Shown here in pieces: positions 1 through 8,687 of a stretch of 64,000 nt of DNA. Position numbers and translations under genes: made by a program. Source of the DNA: Actinorugispora endophytica (lineage in GTDB: Bacteria; Actinomycetota; Actinomycetes; Streptosporangiales; Streptosporangiaceae); NCBI RefSeq assembly GCF_004363075.1, contig NZ_SNYN01000019.1, positions 1 through 64,000 of the forward strand, given 5' to 3'. Positions within the stretch are counted from its first letter, which is position 1; every line of letters begins with the position of its first letter. The notes beneath the pieces were generated by a model. It worked only from the letters and a program-made list of their open reading frames with translations, made no database searches and had not been told where the DNA came from.

Positions 1-180
<180 letters not shown>

Positions 181-184
181 GAGG

Positions 185-715
185 TCAGCGCTTGGCCCTG
201 AACCCGAACAGCCGGACCGCGTAGCCCGGGTTCTCGTTGTCGGCGGGCTGGATGTACCAGCGGTCGTCGTGGTCGCCGATGGACAACTCGTTCCACACCA
301 GGTCGATGAGTTTGAGGCGGGCCACCACCGAGGCGTTGGGGTCCAGCACGATCGAGTAGGCCTGGTCGGACAGGCGCTGAGTGACCATGCCCACCGGCTG
401 CCCGTTCCAGATCGCGGGGACCGGCGCGTGGCCGATCTCGACGCCGCACAGCCGCAGCTGCTCGACCTCCTCGTCCAGGGCCTCGGCGGCGAGCGCGTCG
501 TCCAGGCGCAGGGCTTCCTCGAGCTCGTCGCGATCCTCGTCGGTCCGCATGTACGCGTGGTAGGTCCGGTGGCCGCAGGCGCGGCACAAGCGCCACACCA
601 CGCATCTGGCCAGGCCGTACGCGGACTGCGCCTCCCCGATTCCCCGGTAGGCGCTGACCTGGCGAATCGCTCCGCAGTCGCAGCACAGAGCGGTCAACTC
701 CTGTTTCATCCTCAC
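185..715 (-). CDS. Cys-rich (zinc-finger-like) hypothetical protein
   Basis: A 176-residue soluble protein of unknown function. The N-terminal 55 residues carry a CCDC group (Cys11, 12, 14) and a later CRACGH motif (Cys44, Cys47, His49), a pattern that could hold one structural zinc. Residues 55-85 are very acidic (DEDRDELEEALRLDD) and probably helical, and the C-terminal half looks like a mixed alpha/beta fold. I recall similar actinobacterial proteins filed as DUF6315 but cannot verify that here. The start could be GTG at 715 or ATG at 709; a GGAGGGG ribosome site at about 718-726 fits GTG 715 slightly better. It stands alone next to the contig edge, so its operon context upstream is weak. 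Confidence 0.7.
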   Translation of the reverse strand: MRMKQELTALCCDCGAIRQVSAYRGIGEAQSAYGLARCVVWRLCRACGHRTYHAYMRTDEDRDELEEALRLDDALAAEALDEEVEQLRLCGVEIGHAPVPAIWNGQPVGMVTQRLSDQAYSIVLDPNASVVARLKLIDLVWNELSIGDHDDRWYIQPADNENPGYAVRLFGFRAKR

Positions 716-897
716 AATCCCCCTCCCACGTGTGAGTATGCGATGCGTACCCCCGCTTAGGGAACCGATTCGCCGAACCAGTTCCTACAAACTGTCCCCA
801 GCAACGCCCAAAACTCTGCCCTCTTGTACCTTGTCTGTCCGTTTTGGTAGAAGCATGGCTTTGTGCTGAGCTAGGTTGCCGTCCGTCCGATTCGGGG

Positions 898-2115
898 TTA
901 TTTCCCATCGGTGTCGGAACCGGACTCCGGGACCGCGGCCGGGGCCGTGGGGACGTCCGGTTCCTCGTCCGTCTCGGGGTCGAGGTCGTCCAGGAGCGGG
1001 TGCTCCTCCACCTTGTAGCGCCTGATGTAAAGACTGAGGAAAGTCTGCAGGCTCGCCCCGACCGGAAGCGCGAGAAGGGCTCCCGGGGCGCCCAGGATCG
1101 CCGCCCCCGCCAGCACCGAGGCGAAGGCCACGGCGGGGTGCATGTCCAGGGTCTTGGCGGTGATGCGCGGCTGCAGCACGTAGTTCTCGAACTGCTGGTA
1201 GACGGTGATGAAGACCAGGATCCACAGCGCCGGCCACGGCCCCTCGATGAGCGCGACCAGCACGGGGAGCGCGCCGCCGATGTAGGTGCCCACGGTGGGG
1301 ATGAACTGCGACAGCACCCCCACCCACAGGGCGAGGGCGAACGCGAACGGCACGTCCAGCACGGTCAGCGCCACGTAGTGCGCCGCGGCGCAGATCAGCG
1401 CCAGCAGCGCGCGCGAGTAGATGTAGCCGCCCGTCTTGTGGATGGCGATCTCCCAGGCCCGCAGCACCTCGCGCTGGGTGCGCGGCGGCAGCACCGAGCA
1501 GATCGCGCGCCGGAACCGGGGGCCGTCCGCGCACAGGTAGAAGGTGAACAGCGCGACCGTCAGGCCGTTGAACAGCAGTGCCAGCACGGTCGACCCGGCG
1601 CCCACCACGTTGCCCGCGACGCTGGAGGCGTACTGCTCGACGAACCCGCTCACCCCCGAGAGCTCGCTCAGCAGGGTGGTGGGGGAGAAGGACGTGTTGA
1701 ACGTGCCGTTGACCCAGCGCAGGGCGGCACGCGTCATCGCGGGGAGCTCCTCCACGAACGAGACGACCTGGCCGACCAGCATCGACCCCAGCACCGTCAG
1801 GAACAGCACCAGCACCCCGAAGGCCGCCAGCATCACCGCCCCGGTGGCCGGCCCGCGCGGCCACCGGCGCCGGTTCAGCCAGTTCACCGCGGGCTCCAGC
1901 GCCAAGGCCAGGAACAGCGAGATCAGCAGCAGAAGGAGCAGCCCCTGGAGCTGGACGAACATCCACCAGGCGATGCCGAAGGCGGCCACGGTCCACACCG
2001 CCAACACCATGGCGCGGGGAAGCCACGGCGGTATCTGGCTCCTGGGGTCGGTGTGGCGGCGGGCCGCGTCCTTCCGGACCGGACGCTGCTGCCGCCGGGA
2101 GTCGGAGGTGCTCAT
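898..2115 (-). CDS. AI-2E family transporter (permease)
   Basis: A 405-residue integral membrane protein of the AI-2E/PurR-regulated permease family (TqsA/YdiK type), whose members export autoinducer-2 or other solutes, or act as Na+/H+ antiporters. The family has about eight membrane helices; here hydrophobic segments begin near residue 33 (AMVLAVWTVAAFGIAWWMF) and recur along the protein. The loop SQFIPTVGTYIGGALPVL matches the conserved family signature. The N-terminus is basic, and the C-terminal 40 residues are acidic and Pro-rich, probably a cytoplasmic tail. It lies downstream of a small gene and murI on the same strand, with a weak ribosome site. The substrate cannot be told from sequence. 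Confidence 0.9.
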   Translation of the reverse strand: MSTSDSRRQQRPVRKDAARRHTDPRSQIPPWLPRAMVLAVWTVAAFGIAWWMFVQLQGLLLLLLISLFLALALEPAVNWLNRRRWPRGPATGAVMLAAFGVLVLFLTVLGSMLVGQVVSFVEELPAMTRAALRWVNGTFNTSFSPTTLLSELSGVSGFVEQYASSVAGNVVGAGSTVLALLFNGLTVALFTFYLCADGPRFRRAICSVLPPRTQREVLRAWEIAIHKTGGYIYSRALLALICAAAHYVALTVLDVPFAFALALWVGVLSQFIPTVGTYIGGALPVLVALIEGPWPALWILVFITVYQQFENYVLQPRITAKTLDMHPAVAFASVLAGAAILGAPGALLALPVGASLQTFLSLYIRRYKVEEHPLLDDLDPETDEEPDVPTAPAAVPESGSDTDGK

Positions 2116-2146
2116 CAGACGGCGCGACTTCCCGTTCGTTGCGAGG

Positions 2147-2497
2147 CTACCCCTCCAGGGACCGTCCGCGCTTGTTGCGGGCGGTCCACTCGCGCATGCG
2201 CTTGGGGTAGCCGACGATGTTCACGTCGTAGGCGGGTGCGGCGAGGCGGCGCGCGACCTTGCGCAGCACGTCCGGCGAGCCCACCCTGCGGCGGATCCAC
2301 TCCCCGTCGTGGGCCACGGCCACCGCGGTGGTCCCGGTGGCGAAGGTTTCGGGTTCGACGTAGAACTCCACGCCGACCCGGTTCTTGGCGAACTCGATCA
2401 AGGCCTTGACGTCGGTGTCCTCGGCCGCGCGGTCATAGCGGACCCTGCCGCCTTTGCGCTGGGCCTTGCGCAGCCCGAACCGGTCCCGCCATCCCAT
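2147..2497 (-). CDS. small conserved hypothetical protein
   Basis: About 116 residues if translation begins at the internal ATG at 2497 (MGWRDRFGLRKAQRKG); the open frame extends 14 codons further upstream. I recognise no catalytic motif. The protein is strongly basic at both ends, with a central alpha/beta segment (VKALIEFAKNRVGVEFYVEP, then TTAVAVAHDGEW). It sits between murI and the AI-2E permease on the same strand, 31 bases upstream of the permease start, so the three are probably co-transcribed. Proteins starting MGWRDRF are common in actinomycetes, but I know of no function. Confidence 0.7.
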   Translation of the reverse strand: MGWRDRFGLRKAQRKGGRVRYDRAAEDTDVKALIEFAKNRVGVEFYVEPETFATGTTAVAVAHDGEWIRRRVGSPDVLRKVARRLAAPAYDVNIVGYPKRMREWTARNKRGRSLEG

Positions 2498-2632
2498 TCC
2501 GCAATGCTCCCATCGATTCCGGCGGTTCCCCCGAAGCACCTGAGCCTCCCCGGTGCCGACGAGTCTATAGGCCCGACTACGAAAGCACTTCGGATTCCCC
2601 CTCCGCGCGTGAGCGCAGCGGGGCCGACGGGA

Positions 2633-3403
2633 TCATCCCACGGGTTCCGCGGCCAGAAGCGCCCCCGCCGGGTAGCGCAGCGCGGCCTCGGGCATCTCCG
2701 CGGGCCGGCCGCTGGCGTACACCCTCAGGGCGCCGGTCCGGGGCGCGCCGGGACGCGCCTCGGCACCCAGCCGGCGCAGGGTCTGGGCGGCGACCGCGCC
2801 CGCGGCGGTGAACAGGGCGACGCCGTCGCCCAGCACCGCCGAGATCCACTCCTCCACCAGGTCGTAGTGGGTGCAGCCGAGCACGACGGCCGACGTGTCG
2901 GCGGGGGTGCGCTCGGCGGCGCGGGCCACGGCGTCGCGCACCGAGGAGGAGTCGGCGCGTTCGACCGCGTCGGCCAGCCCCGGGCAGGCCACCGGGGTCA
3001 CCGCCGTGCCCCGTGCGAACCGTTCGACGAGGCCGCGCTGGTAGGGGCTGCCGGTGGTGGCCGGGGTCGCCCAGATCGCGAACGGCCCGCCGCGGTCCGC
3101 GGCCGGTTTGACCGCGGGGACCGTGCCGACCACCGGGATCCGCGGCTCCAACTCCGCGCGGAGCGGCTCCAGCGCGTGCACCGAGGCGGTGTTGCAGGCC
3201 ACGACGACGGCGTCGGGCCCCTCCGCGAGCGCGGCCCGCGCCCCGGCCAGGACACGCCGGGTGATCTCGGCCGTGCTGCGCGGCCCCCACGGCATGTGGT
3301 CGGGGTCCATGGACAGGATCAGATCCGCGTCGGGACGGGCCTCCCGCAACGCCGCGGCGGTGGAGAGCAGCCCGATCCCGGAGTCGACTAAGACGATGCG
3401 CAC
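2633..3403 (-). CDS. murI: glutamate racemase (Asp/Glu racemase family)
   Basis: A 256-residue cytosolic enzyme that interconverts L- and D-glutamate to supply D-Glu for peptidoglycan. Family hallmarks are all visible: DSGIGLL near residue 7 (catalytic Asp and flexible glycine loop), VACNTAS near residue 70 (first catalytic Cys) and VLGCTHYDL near residue 174 (second catalytic Cys plus His). The length is normal for MurI. The middle is somewhat divergent from textbook MurI (MDPDHMPWGPRSTAEI replaces the usual DxxxxPYG loop but keeps PWG), so a broader Asp/Glu racemase role is possible. It is divergent from the lipid gene at 3554, with about 150 bases between them. Confidence 0.85.
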   Translation of the reverse strand: MRIVLVDSGIGLLSTAAALREARPDADLILSMDPDHMPWGPRSTAEITRRVLAGARAALAEGPDAVVVACNTASVHALEPLRAELEPRIPVVGTVPAVKPAADRGGPFAIWATPATTGSPYQRGLVERFARGTAVTPVACPGLADAVERADSSSVRDAVARAAERTPADTSAVVLGCTHYDLVEEWISAVLGDGVALFTAAGAVAAQTLRRLGAEARPGAPRTGALRVYASGRPAEMPEAALRYPAGALLAAEPVG

Positions 3404-3553
3404 GACAGCCGATGATATGCGGAATGCGGGAAACCGCCGATTATCTCCGTGCGGTTACCCGCGCGTAGGGCTAGTGTGGCCCAAGGCCGCGCCAGTACCG
3501 GTCCTCCCGGTTCGGCGAGGCCCGGAAACGACAGACTCCTTGTGCCAGAGCGG

Positions 3554-4987
3554 GTGAGCGCGATCCGTCAGCCTTCCACGTCCAGTCCCGCCGAGCACGC
3601 GAACGCGGTGCGAGAACTGCGCCAGGCGTACGCGCGTCTGCCCGAGAACGCCCCGGTGCGCCTGGCCAAACCGACGTCCAACCTCTTCCGCTTCCGGGAG
3701 CCCTCGTCCGCGCCCGGGCTGGACGTCGGCGCCTTCGGGTCGGTGATCAGCGTCGACCCCGACTCCCGGACCGCCGAGGTCGGCGGGATGACCACGTACG
3801 AGGACCTGGTCGCCGCGACCCTGCGGCACGGGCTCATGCCGCTGGTGGTGCCGCAGCTGCGCACCATCACGCTGGGCGGCGCCGTCACGGGCATGGGGAT
3901 CGAGTCGAGCTCCTTCCGCAACGGGCTGCCGCACGAGTCGGTCGAGGAGATGGAGATCCTCACCGGAGCGGGCGACGTCGTGGTGGCCCGGCGCGACAAC
4001 GAGCACGGCGACCTGTTTCGCGGCTTCCCCAACTCCTACGGGACCCTCGGCTACAGCCTGCGCCTGCGCATCGGGCTGGAGCCGGTCAAGCCGTACGTGC
4101 ACCTGCGCCACCTGCGCTTCTCCAGCGGGGAGGCGGCGATGGCGGCGCTCGGGGAGATCTGCGCGGACCGCGTGCACGGCGGCGAGGCCGTGGACTTCGT
4201 GGACGGCGTCGCCTTCGCCCGCGACGAGCTCTACCTGACACTGGCGAGCTTCACCGACCGCGCGCCGTGGACCAGCGACTACACCGGTTCGGACATCTAC
4301 TACACGTCGATCCGGCGCTACGCGGCCCCCGGCCCCGGCGACTACCTGACCGTGCACGACTACCTGTGGCGCTGGGACACCGACTGGTTCTGGTGCTCGC
4401 GCGCGTTCGGCGTGCAGAACCCCGTCGTGCGCCGGTTCTGGCCGCGCTCGCTCAAACGCTCGGACGTGTACCGCAGACTCGTCGCGCTGGACCGGCGCAC
4501 CGACTTCAGCCGGCTGCTCGCCTACTACCGGGGGGCTCCGCCCCCCGAGCCGCTCATCCAGGACATCGAGGTGGAGGTCGGGCGGGGCGCGGAGTTCCTC
4601 GACTTCTTCCACGACGAGGTCGGCATGACCCCGGTGTGGATGTGCCCGCTGCGGCTGCGCGAGGGGGCGGGGACCGGGGGAGCCGACAGGGCGGACGGCC
4701 ACACCTGGCCGCTCTACCCCCTCGAACCGGACCGGTTGTACGTGAACTTCGGGTTCTGGGGGATGGTCCCCGTGCGCCCGGGCGGAGGAAGGAACTACCA
4801 CAACCGGCTGATCGAGGACGAGGTGTCCCGCCTGGGCGGGCACAAGTCGCTCTACTCCGACGCCTTCTACGACGAGGACGACTTCTGGCGCCTCTACAAC
4901 GGCGACGCCTACCGGAAGCTCAAGGCCGTCTACGACCCTGGGGAGCGACTGCTCGACCTGTACGCCAAGTGCGTCGGGAACGGATGA
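3554..4987 (+). CDS. tmsA: FAD-binding oxidoreductase, TmsA/BfaA-like (10-methyl fatty acid synthesis)
   Basis: A 477-residue FAD_binding_4 protein. The N-terminus RLAKPTSNLFRFR, the flavin-binding stretch ending in GGMTTYEDLV and ITLGGAVTGMGIESSS, and the C-terminal KLKAVYDPGERLLDLYAKCV match the DHCR24-like oxidoreductases known as BfaA/TmsA (Mycobacterium Rv0449c type). These reduce the 10-methylene acyl chain made by the partner methyltransferase to 10-methyl (tuberculostearic) acid. GTG 3554 is chosen because residues before it are not family-like. The stop lies 13 bases before the next ATG, so the pair is an operon. The assignment rests on motif memory plus the diagnostic methyltransferase neighbour. 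Confidence 0.85.
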   Translation: MSAIRQPSTSSPAEHANAVRELRQAYARLPENAPVRLAKPTSNLFRFREPSSAPGLDVGAFGSVISVDPDSRTAEVGGMTTYEDLVAATLRHGLMPLVVPQLRTITLGGAVTGMGIESSSFRNGLPHESVEEMEILTGAGDVVVARRDNEHGDLFRGFPNSYGTLGYSLRLRIGLEPVKPYVHLRHLRFSSGEAAMAALGEICADRVHGGEAVDFVDGVAFARDELYLTLASFTDRAPWTSDYTGSDIYYTSIRRYAAPGPGDYLTVHDYLWRWDTDWFWCSRAFGVQNPVVRRFWPRSLKRSDVYRRLVALDRRTDFSRLLAYYRGAPPPEPLIQDIEVEVGRGAEFLDFFHDEVGMTPVWMCPLRLREGAGTGGADRADGHTWPLYPLEPDRLYVNFGFWGMVPVRPGGGRNYHNRLIEDEVSRLGGHKSLYSDAFYDEDDFWRLYNGDAYRKLKAVYDPGERLLDLYAKCVGNG

Positions 4988-5000
4988 GAAGGGAAGCGCA

Positions 5001-6272
5001 ATGCGGTTGGCGGAGATGTTCGAAAGGGTGGTCGGAGCGGGCGCGCCTATTCGGTTCCGCGCCTACGACGGCAGTACCGCGGGGGACCCGGACAGCGAGT
5101 TCGGCCTCGTCGTCCGAGGTCCCGCGGCGCTGAACTACCTGGCCCAGTCCCCCGGCCCGCTCGGCCTGACGAGGGCGTACGTCGCGGGACACCTCGACGT
5201 CGAGGGCGACATGTACGCCGTGCTCAGGGCCATGGCCGACACCGCGCTCAGCGACGGGACCACCGTCTCGCCCGGTGAGCTGGTCCGGATCGCCAAGGGC
5301 ATCGGCTGGGTCAAGTTCGTCAACCGGCTCCCGCCGCCGCCGCAGGAGGTGCGCGGATCCCGGATGTCGTACCTGGGCACGCGCCACTCCAAGAACCGCG
5401 ACGCCGAGGCCATCCACCACCACTACGACGTCTCCAACGCCTTCTACGAGCTGGTGCTGGGCGACTCGATGACCTACACCTGCGCGGTCTACCCGACCCC
5501 CGAGGCCACCCTGGAGCAGGCCCAGTTCCACAAGTACGAGCTGGTCTCGCGCAAGCTCGGGCTCGCCGAGGGCATGCGCCTGCTCGACGTGGGCTGCGGC
5601 TGGGGCGGCATGGTCATGCACGCCGCCCGGGAGCACGGCGTCAAGGCCCTGGGCGTGACCCTGTCCAAGGAGCAGGCCGAATGGGCGCAGAAGCGGATCG
5701 CCCAGGAGGGGCTGGGAGACCTCGCCGAGGTGCGCCACATGGACTACCGGGACGTGGCCGACGGCGAGTACGACCGGATCAGCTCCCTCGGCCTGACCGA
5801 GCACATCGGCGCGAAGAACGTCCCCGGCTACTTCGCGTCGCTGCACGCCAAGCTCAAACCGGGCGGCCGGCTGCTCAACCACGCCATCACCCGGCCCCGC
5901 AACGATCTGCCGCCGTTCAAGCGCAACGGGGTCATCAACCGGTACGTCTTCCCCGACGGGGAGCTGGAGGGGCCGGGCTGGCTGCAGACCAGGATGAACG
6001 ACGCCGGTTTCGAGATCCGACACCAGGAGAACCTGCGCGAGCACTACGCGCTGACGCTGCGGCACTGGTCCGCCAACCTGGACCGGAACTGGGACGCCGC
6101 GGTGCGGGAGGTCGGTGAGGGCACCGCGCGGGTGTGGCGGCTGTACATCGCGGGCTGCGTCCTGGGGTTCGAGCAGAACGTGGTCCAACTGCACCAGATC
6201 CTCGGCGTCAAGCTCGACGGAACCGACGCGCGCATGCCGCTGCGCCCGGACTTCGAGCCGTCCCCGCGTTAG
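5001..6272 (+). CDS. tmsB: SAM-dependent fatty-acyl methyltransferase, TmsB/BfaB-like (CFA synthase family)
   Basis: A 423-residue member of the cyclopropane-fatty-acyl-phospholipid synthase family. Visible motifs are HHHYDVSNAFYELVLG near residue 138, the SAM-binding glycine loop LLDVGCGWGGMVMHAA near residue 195, and SSLGLTEHIG with the acidic bicarbonate-site region. In combination with TmsA this enzyme transfers a methyl group from SAM to the 9,10 double bond of oleoyl phospholipid, giving 10-methylene and then 10-methyl stearate in the membrane. An AGGGAAG ribosome site precedes ATG 5001. A plain cyclopropane synthase is the alternative, but the TmsA neighbour argues against it. Confidence 0.9.
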   Translation: MRLAEMFERVVGAGAPIRFRAYDGSTAGDPDSEFGLVVRGPAALNYLAQSPGPLGLTRAYVAGHLDVEGDMYAVLRAMADTALSDGTTVSPGELVRIAKGIGWVKFVNRLPPPPQEVRGSRMSYLGTRHSKNRDAEAIHHHYDVSNAFYELVLGDSMTYTCAVYPTPEATLEQAQFHKYELVSRKLGLAEGMRLLDVGCGWGGMVMHAAREHGVKALGVTLSKEQAEWAQKRIAQEGLGDLAEVRHMDYRDVADGEYDRISSLGLTEHIGAKNVPGYFASLHAKLKPGGRLLNHAITRPRNDLPPFKRNGVINRYVFPDGELEGPGWLQTRMNDAGFEIRHQENLREHYALTLRHWSANLDRNWDAAVREVGEGTARVWRLYIAGCVLGFEQNVVQLHQILGVKLDGTDARMPLRPDFEPSPR

Positions 6273-6355
6273 GAAGCGCTCCCGTCCCCCTTCGGGGGCG
6301 GTCCGCCGCGGGCGGTGGGACTTTTCCACCGTCCGCGGTTGGGCATGATGGGGGC

Positions 6356-6808
6356 ATGCCAGCGACAGACGACGCCCAGCACATCAAGCGCGTTGCCATC
6401 GAACTCATCGAGGCGTACGTGAACACCGACCGCGAACGGGTCCGGGAGCTGTCCGGAGGGCTCGGCGGCGCGGTGGGCGAGGAGGTCATCTCCGAACTGA
6501 AGGTGTTCGCGGCCTTCCTCACCCGCCGGGTGCAGGAGACGGGGGTGGCGTGGAAGCCCTCGGACTCGCGCGAGGCGGTGGCCCGCGCGGTCGCGAACCT
6601 GGTGGAGCCGGAGGTGGAGTTCGCGGTCATCTCCGCCTGGGAGGCCTACTCCGTGGGAGAGCACGAGGCGGCCGAGACCGTGGCGCAGGGGGACCCCCTC
6701 GTCTTCGTGCACATGCTGGCCGCGTTCTCCGCGGCCATCGGGAAAGCGGTCTACGACCCCCTCGAACTGCTCGCCACCCTGCGTATCGCCGCCGGTCTCG
6801 CCGAGTGA
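6356..6808 (+). CDS. small helical protein, third gene after tmsAB
   Basis: A 150-residue soluble, mostly helical, acidic protein with no membrane segment and no motif I recognise. Notable runs are VAIELIEAYVNTDRERVRELS near the start and AEFAVISAWEAYSVGEHEAAETV in the second half. The ATG at 6356 is chosen because upstream codons are low-complexity. It begins 84 bases after tmsB, past a short CCCCC-TTC-GGGGG hairpin. Engineering work on 10-methyl fatty acids described a tmsC in some tms operons; position suggests this may be it, but I cannot confirm homology. Confidence 0.7.
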   Translation: MPATDDAQHIKRVAIELIEAYVNTDRERVRELSGGLGGAVGEEVISELKVFAAFLTRRVQETGVAWKPSDSREAVARAVANLVEPEVEFAVISAWEAYSVGEHEAAETVAQGDPLVFVHMLAAFSAAIGKAVYDPLELLATLRIAAGLAE

Positions 6809-6818
6809 CCGGAGGTCC

Positions 6819-6873
6819 GCACCCCACTCGCCCTTGACACGAAATGACTTCGTGTCAAGAGTGGGTGGGGTGC
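6819..6873. promoter_or_regulatory. 55-bp imperfect palindrome upstream of the P450 gene
   Basis: The sequence is symmetric about position 6846. The inner arms are perfect: CTTGACACGAA at 6833-6843 and its complement at 6849-6859 around ATGAC. The outer arms GCACCCCAC (6819-6827) and GTGGGGTGC (6865-6873) are also perfect, with a few mismatches between. It lies between the stop at 6808 and the P450 start at 6903. There is no T-tract, so an operator for an unlinked regulator is at least as likely as a terminator. Confidence 0.65.
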
Positions 6874-6902
6874 AGGGCCGTACCGATCCGGAGGGACCCC
6901 CC

Positions 6903-8159
6903 ATGGTGCAGGCGCCCCAGCCCGTCGACGTTTCCGACATCGATCTCTCGGACCTGAGGTTCTGGGGGCGGCCGCCCGGTGAGAGGTACGAGGCGTTCGC
7001 CCGGCTGCGCCGCCGCGGCCCCGTCTTCTTCGCCGAGGCCGGGTGGGGACCGATCCCGCCGGGCCCCGGGTACTGGGCGCTGACGCGCCACGCGGACGTG
7101 GTCGAGGCCAGCCGCACGCCGGCGGTCTTCGCCTCCGAGCCCAGCGCGATCTCCGTCCCGGACCTGCCCCGGGACTTCAACGAGTTCTTCGGCTCGATGA
7201 TCAGCATGGACGACCCCCGGCACGCCCGCATGCGCCGCATCGTCAGCCGCGGCTTCACCCCGCGCATGCTCGGCAAGCTGGACGACGACATCAACCGCAC
7301 GGCGGCGCGCATCGTGGACGGGCTCCTGGACGCGGGGCCCTGCGACTTCGTCTCGACGGTGTCGGCGCGGCTGCCGCTGACGATCATCTGCGAGATGATG
7401 GGCATCCCGCGCGACCAGCACCGGACGGTCTTCGAGAGCTCCAACGTCGTCCTCGCCGGAGCCGACCCGGACTACCTGGGAGAGGACGCCGACACCGCCC
7501 TGCACCAGCTGCTCACCGCGGGCGGGAACCTGGCGGCGCTGCTCGCCGAACTGGCCGAGGACCGCCGCTCCGCGCCCCGCGACGACCTCACCTCCGCGCT
7601 CGTCAACGCCGACGTCGACGGCGAGGCGCTCACCGGCCAGGAGATCGGCTCCTTCTTCATCCTGCTGGCCGTGGCCGGCAACGAGACCACGCGCAACGCC
7701 ATCACCCACGCGCTGGACCTGCTGACCCGCCACCCCGACCAGCGGGAACTGTGGTGGTCCGACTTCGAGGCGCACGCGGGGACCGCCGTGGAGGAGGTCG
7801 TCCGCCACGCCTCCCCGGTGGTCTGGATGCGCCGGACCCTCACCGAGGACCACGAGATGAACGGGCACCGGTATCGCGCGGGGGACAAGGTCCTGCTCTA
7901 CTACGCCTCGGCCAACCGGGACGAGACCGTCTTCGCCGACCCCGACCGCTTCGATGTCACCCGGTCGCCCAATCCGCACGTGGGCTTCGGCGGGCCGGGC
8001 CCGCACTTCTGCCTGGGCGCCCACCTGGCCCGCCGCGAGATCACCGCGATACTGCGCGAACTCCACCGCCGGGTGCCGACCATCCACGCCACGGCGCCGC
8101 CGCGGCGGCTGCTGTCGAACTTCGTCAACGGCGTCAAGGAGCTGCCCTGCGCGTTCTAG
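6903..8159 (+). CDS. cytochrome P450 (CYP124/125/142-like)
   Basis: A 418-residue soluble bacterial P450. Landmarks are MDDPRHARMRRIVSRGFTP (C-helix region), AVAGNETTRNAI (I-helix oxygen-activation motif with Glu-Thr-Thr), EEVVR (K-helix ExxR) and the haem loop GFGGPGPHFCLGAHLARRE with the Cys ligand. These most resemble CYP124/125/142 enzymes, which hydroxylate the terminal carbon of methyl-branched lipids or sterol side chains. ATG 6903 follows GGAGGG at 6890-6895; the longer frame from 6834 would start inside the 55-bp palindrome and is rejected. Position after a 10-methyl fatty acid operon makes branched-chain lipid a reasonable substrate guess. No ferredoxin gene is adjacent. Confidence 0.9.
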   Translation: MVQAPQPVDVSDIDLSDLRFWGRPPGERYEAFARLRRRGPVFFAEAGWGPIPPGPGYWALTRHADVVEASRTPAVFASEPSAISVPDLPRDFNEFFGSMISMDDPRHARMRRIVSRGFTPRMLGKLDDDINRTAARIVDGLLDAGPCDFVSTVSARLPLTIICEMMGIPRDQHRTVFESSNVVLAGADPDYLGEDADTALHQLLTAGGNLAALLAELAEDRRSAPRDDLTSALVNADVDGEALTGQEIGSFFILLAVAGNETTRNAITHALDLLTRHPDQRELWWSDFEAHAGTAVEEVVRHASPVVWMRRTLTEDHEMNGHRYRAGDKVLLYYASANRDETVFADPDRFDVTRSPNPHVGFGGPGPHFCLGAHLARREITAILRELHRRVPTIHATAPPRRLLSNFVNGVKELPCAF

Positions 8160-8207
8160 GGAAGCCCCGGCGCGGGGGTGAATTCGGGCACCGGTGGTTT
8201 CGTTGGC

Positions 8208-8261
8208 GATCTTGGGCTTTCTGCCCGTTTCGGGGTCTGGAAGGGCGGAAAGCCCAAGATC
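8208..8261. repeat. palindromic hairpin element 1
   Basis: Arms of 19 bases (8208-8226 and 8243-8261) starting GATCTTGGGCTTTC and ending in the complement, with one mismatch that would be a G-U pair in RNA and a 16-base loop. It begins 49 bases after the P450 stop. GATCTTG/CAAGATC ends are shared with the elements at 8298 and 28072. Confidence 0.75.
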
Positions 8262-8297
8262 ATTCCGGATGGGGGCGGGACCGGCCCTCGAATGTCC

Positions 8298-8357
8298 GGT
8301 GATCTTGCTGTTTTCCCCCGAAAAACCTTGGTTTCAGGGGGAAACAGCAAGATCACC
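8298..8357. repeat. palindromic hairpin element 2
   Basis: Left arm GGTGATCTTGCTGTTTTCC and following C's (8298-8319) pair with 8337-8357; one extra T bulges in the left arm. The loop is about 17 bases. It has the same GATCTTG...CAAGATC outer ends as element 1 but an unrelated core. Confidence 0.75.
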
Positions 8358-8540
8358 AACGGAAACCACGCGAAACGGACACCTTCCCGCAGCCCGGGGC
8401 CCCGCCCGCCGTCGCCGCCTTGCCACCGCGCCGCACACGAGGCTCCCCGACGATCCGGCCGACGGGTTCCCGACGCCGAACCACCCCCGCGCCGGAGGTT
8501 CCCGAGTGCCCCGCGTCCGATGTCCGTTCTTCTCCCTGAC

Positions 8541-8590
8541 CGTGACCTTTCCGGGGTCTCGGAGGCGGTTGAGACCCCGGAAAGGTCACG
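8541..8590. repeat. palindromic hairpin element 3, copy A of a dispersed repeat
   Basis: Perfect 20-base arms (8541-8560, 8571-8590) around the 10-base loop GGAGGCGGTT. The core TGACCTTTCCGGGGTCTC and its complement recur at 28072-28139 with only two loop differences, so this is one copy of a dispersed palindromic repeat. Confidence 0.85.
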
Positions 8591-8687
8591 ATCGACGACA
8601 GAGGGACGGTGCCGGAGCGCTTGACCGTGGGGGAGGAGGCGGGGATCGTGTCTTGCGTGCCCATCCTGCGGCGCGGAGGGAGCAGCC

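Larger units (their letters stand above)
8160..8687. other. long intergenic region with three hairpins and no gene
   Basis: Open frames here are overlapping low-complexity Arg/Pro/Ser translations with no ribosome site. The only supported contents are the three palindromic elements at 8208, 8298 and 8541 and, at its right end, the GGAGGG ribosome site (8675-8680) of the next gene. Confidence 0.6.

Noticed and set aside
844-2409. 521-codon plus-strand frame opposite the AI-2E permease
   Set aside because: Gln/His/Arg-rich antisense translation of membrane-protein codons; the permease family match is clear on the minus strand.
6834-6902. Upstream ATG for the cytochrome P450
   Set aside because: It lies inside the 55-bp palindrome with no ribosome site, whereas ATG 6903 has GGAGGG at a proper distance.
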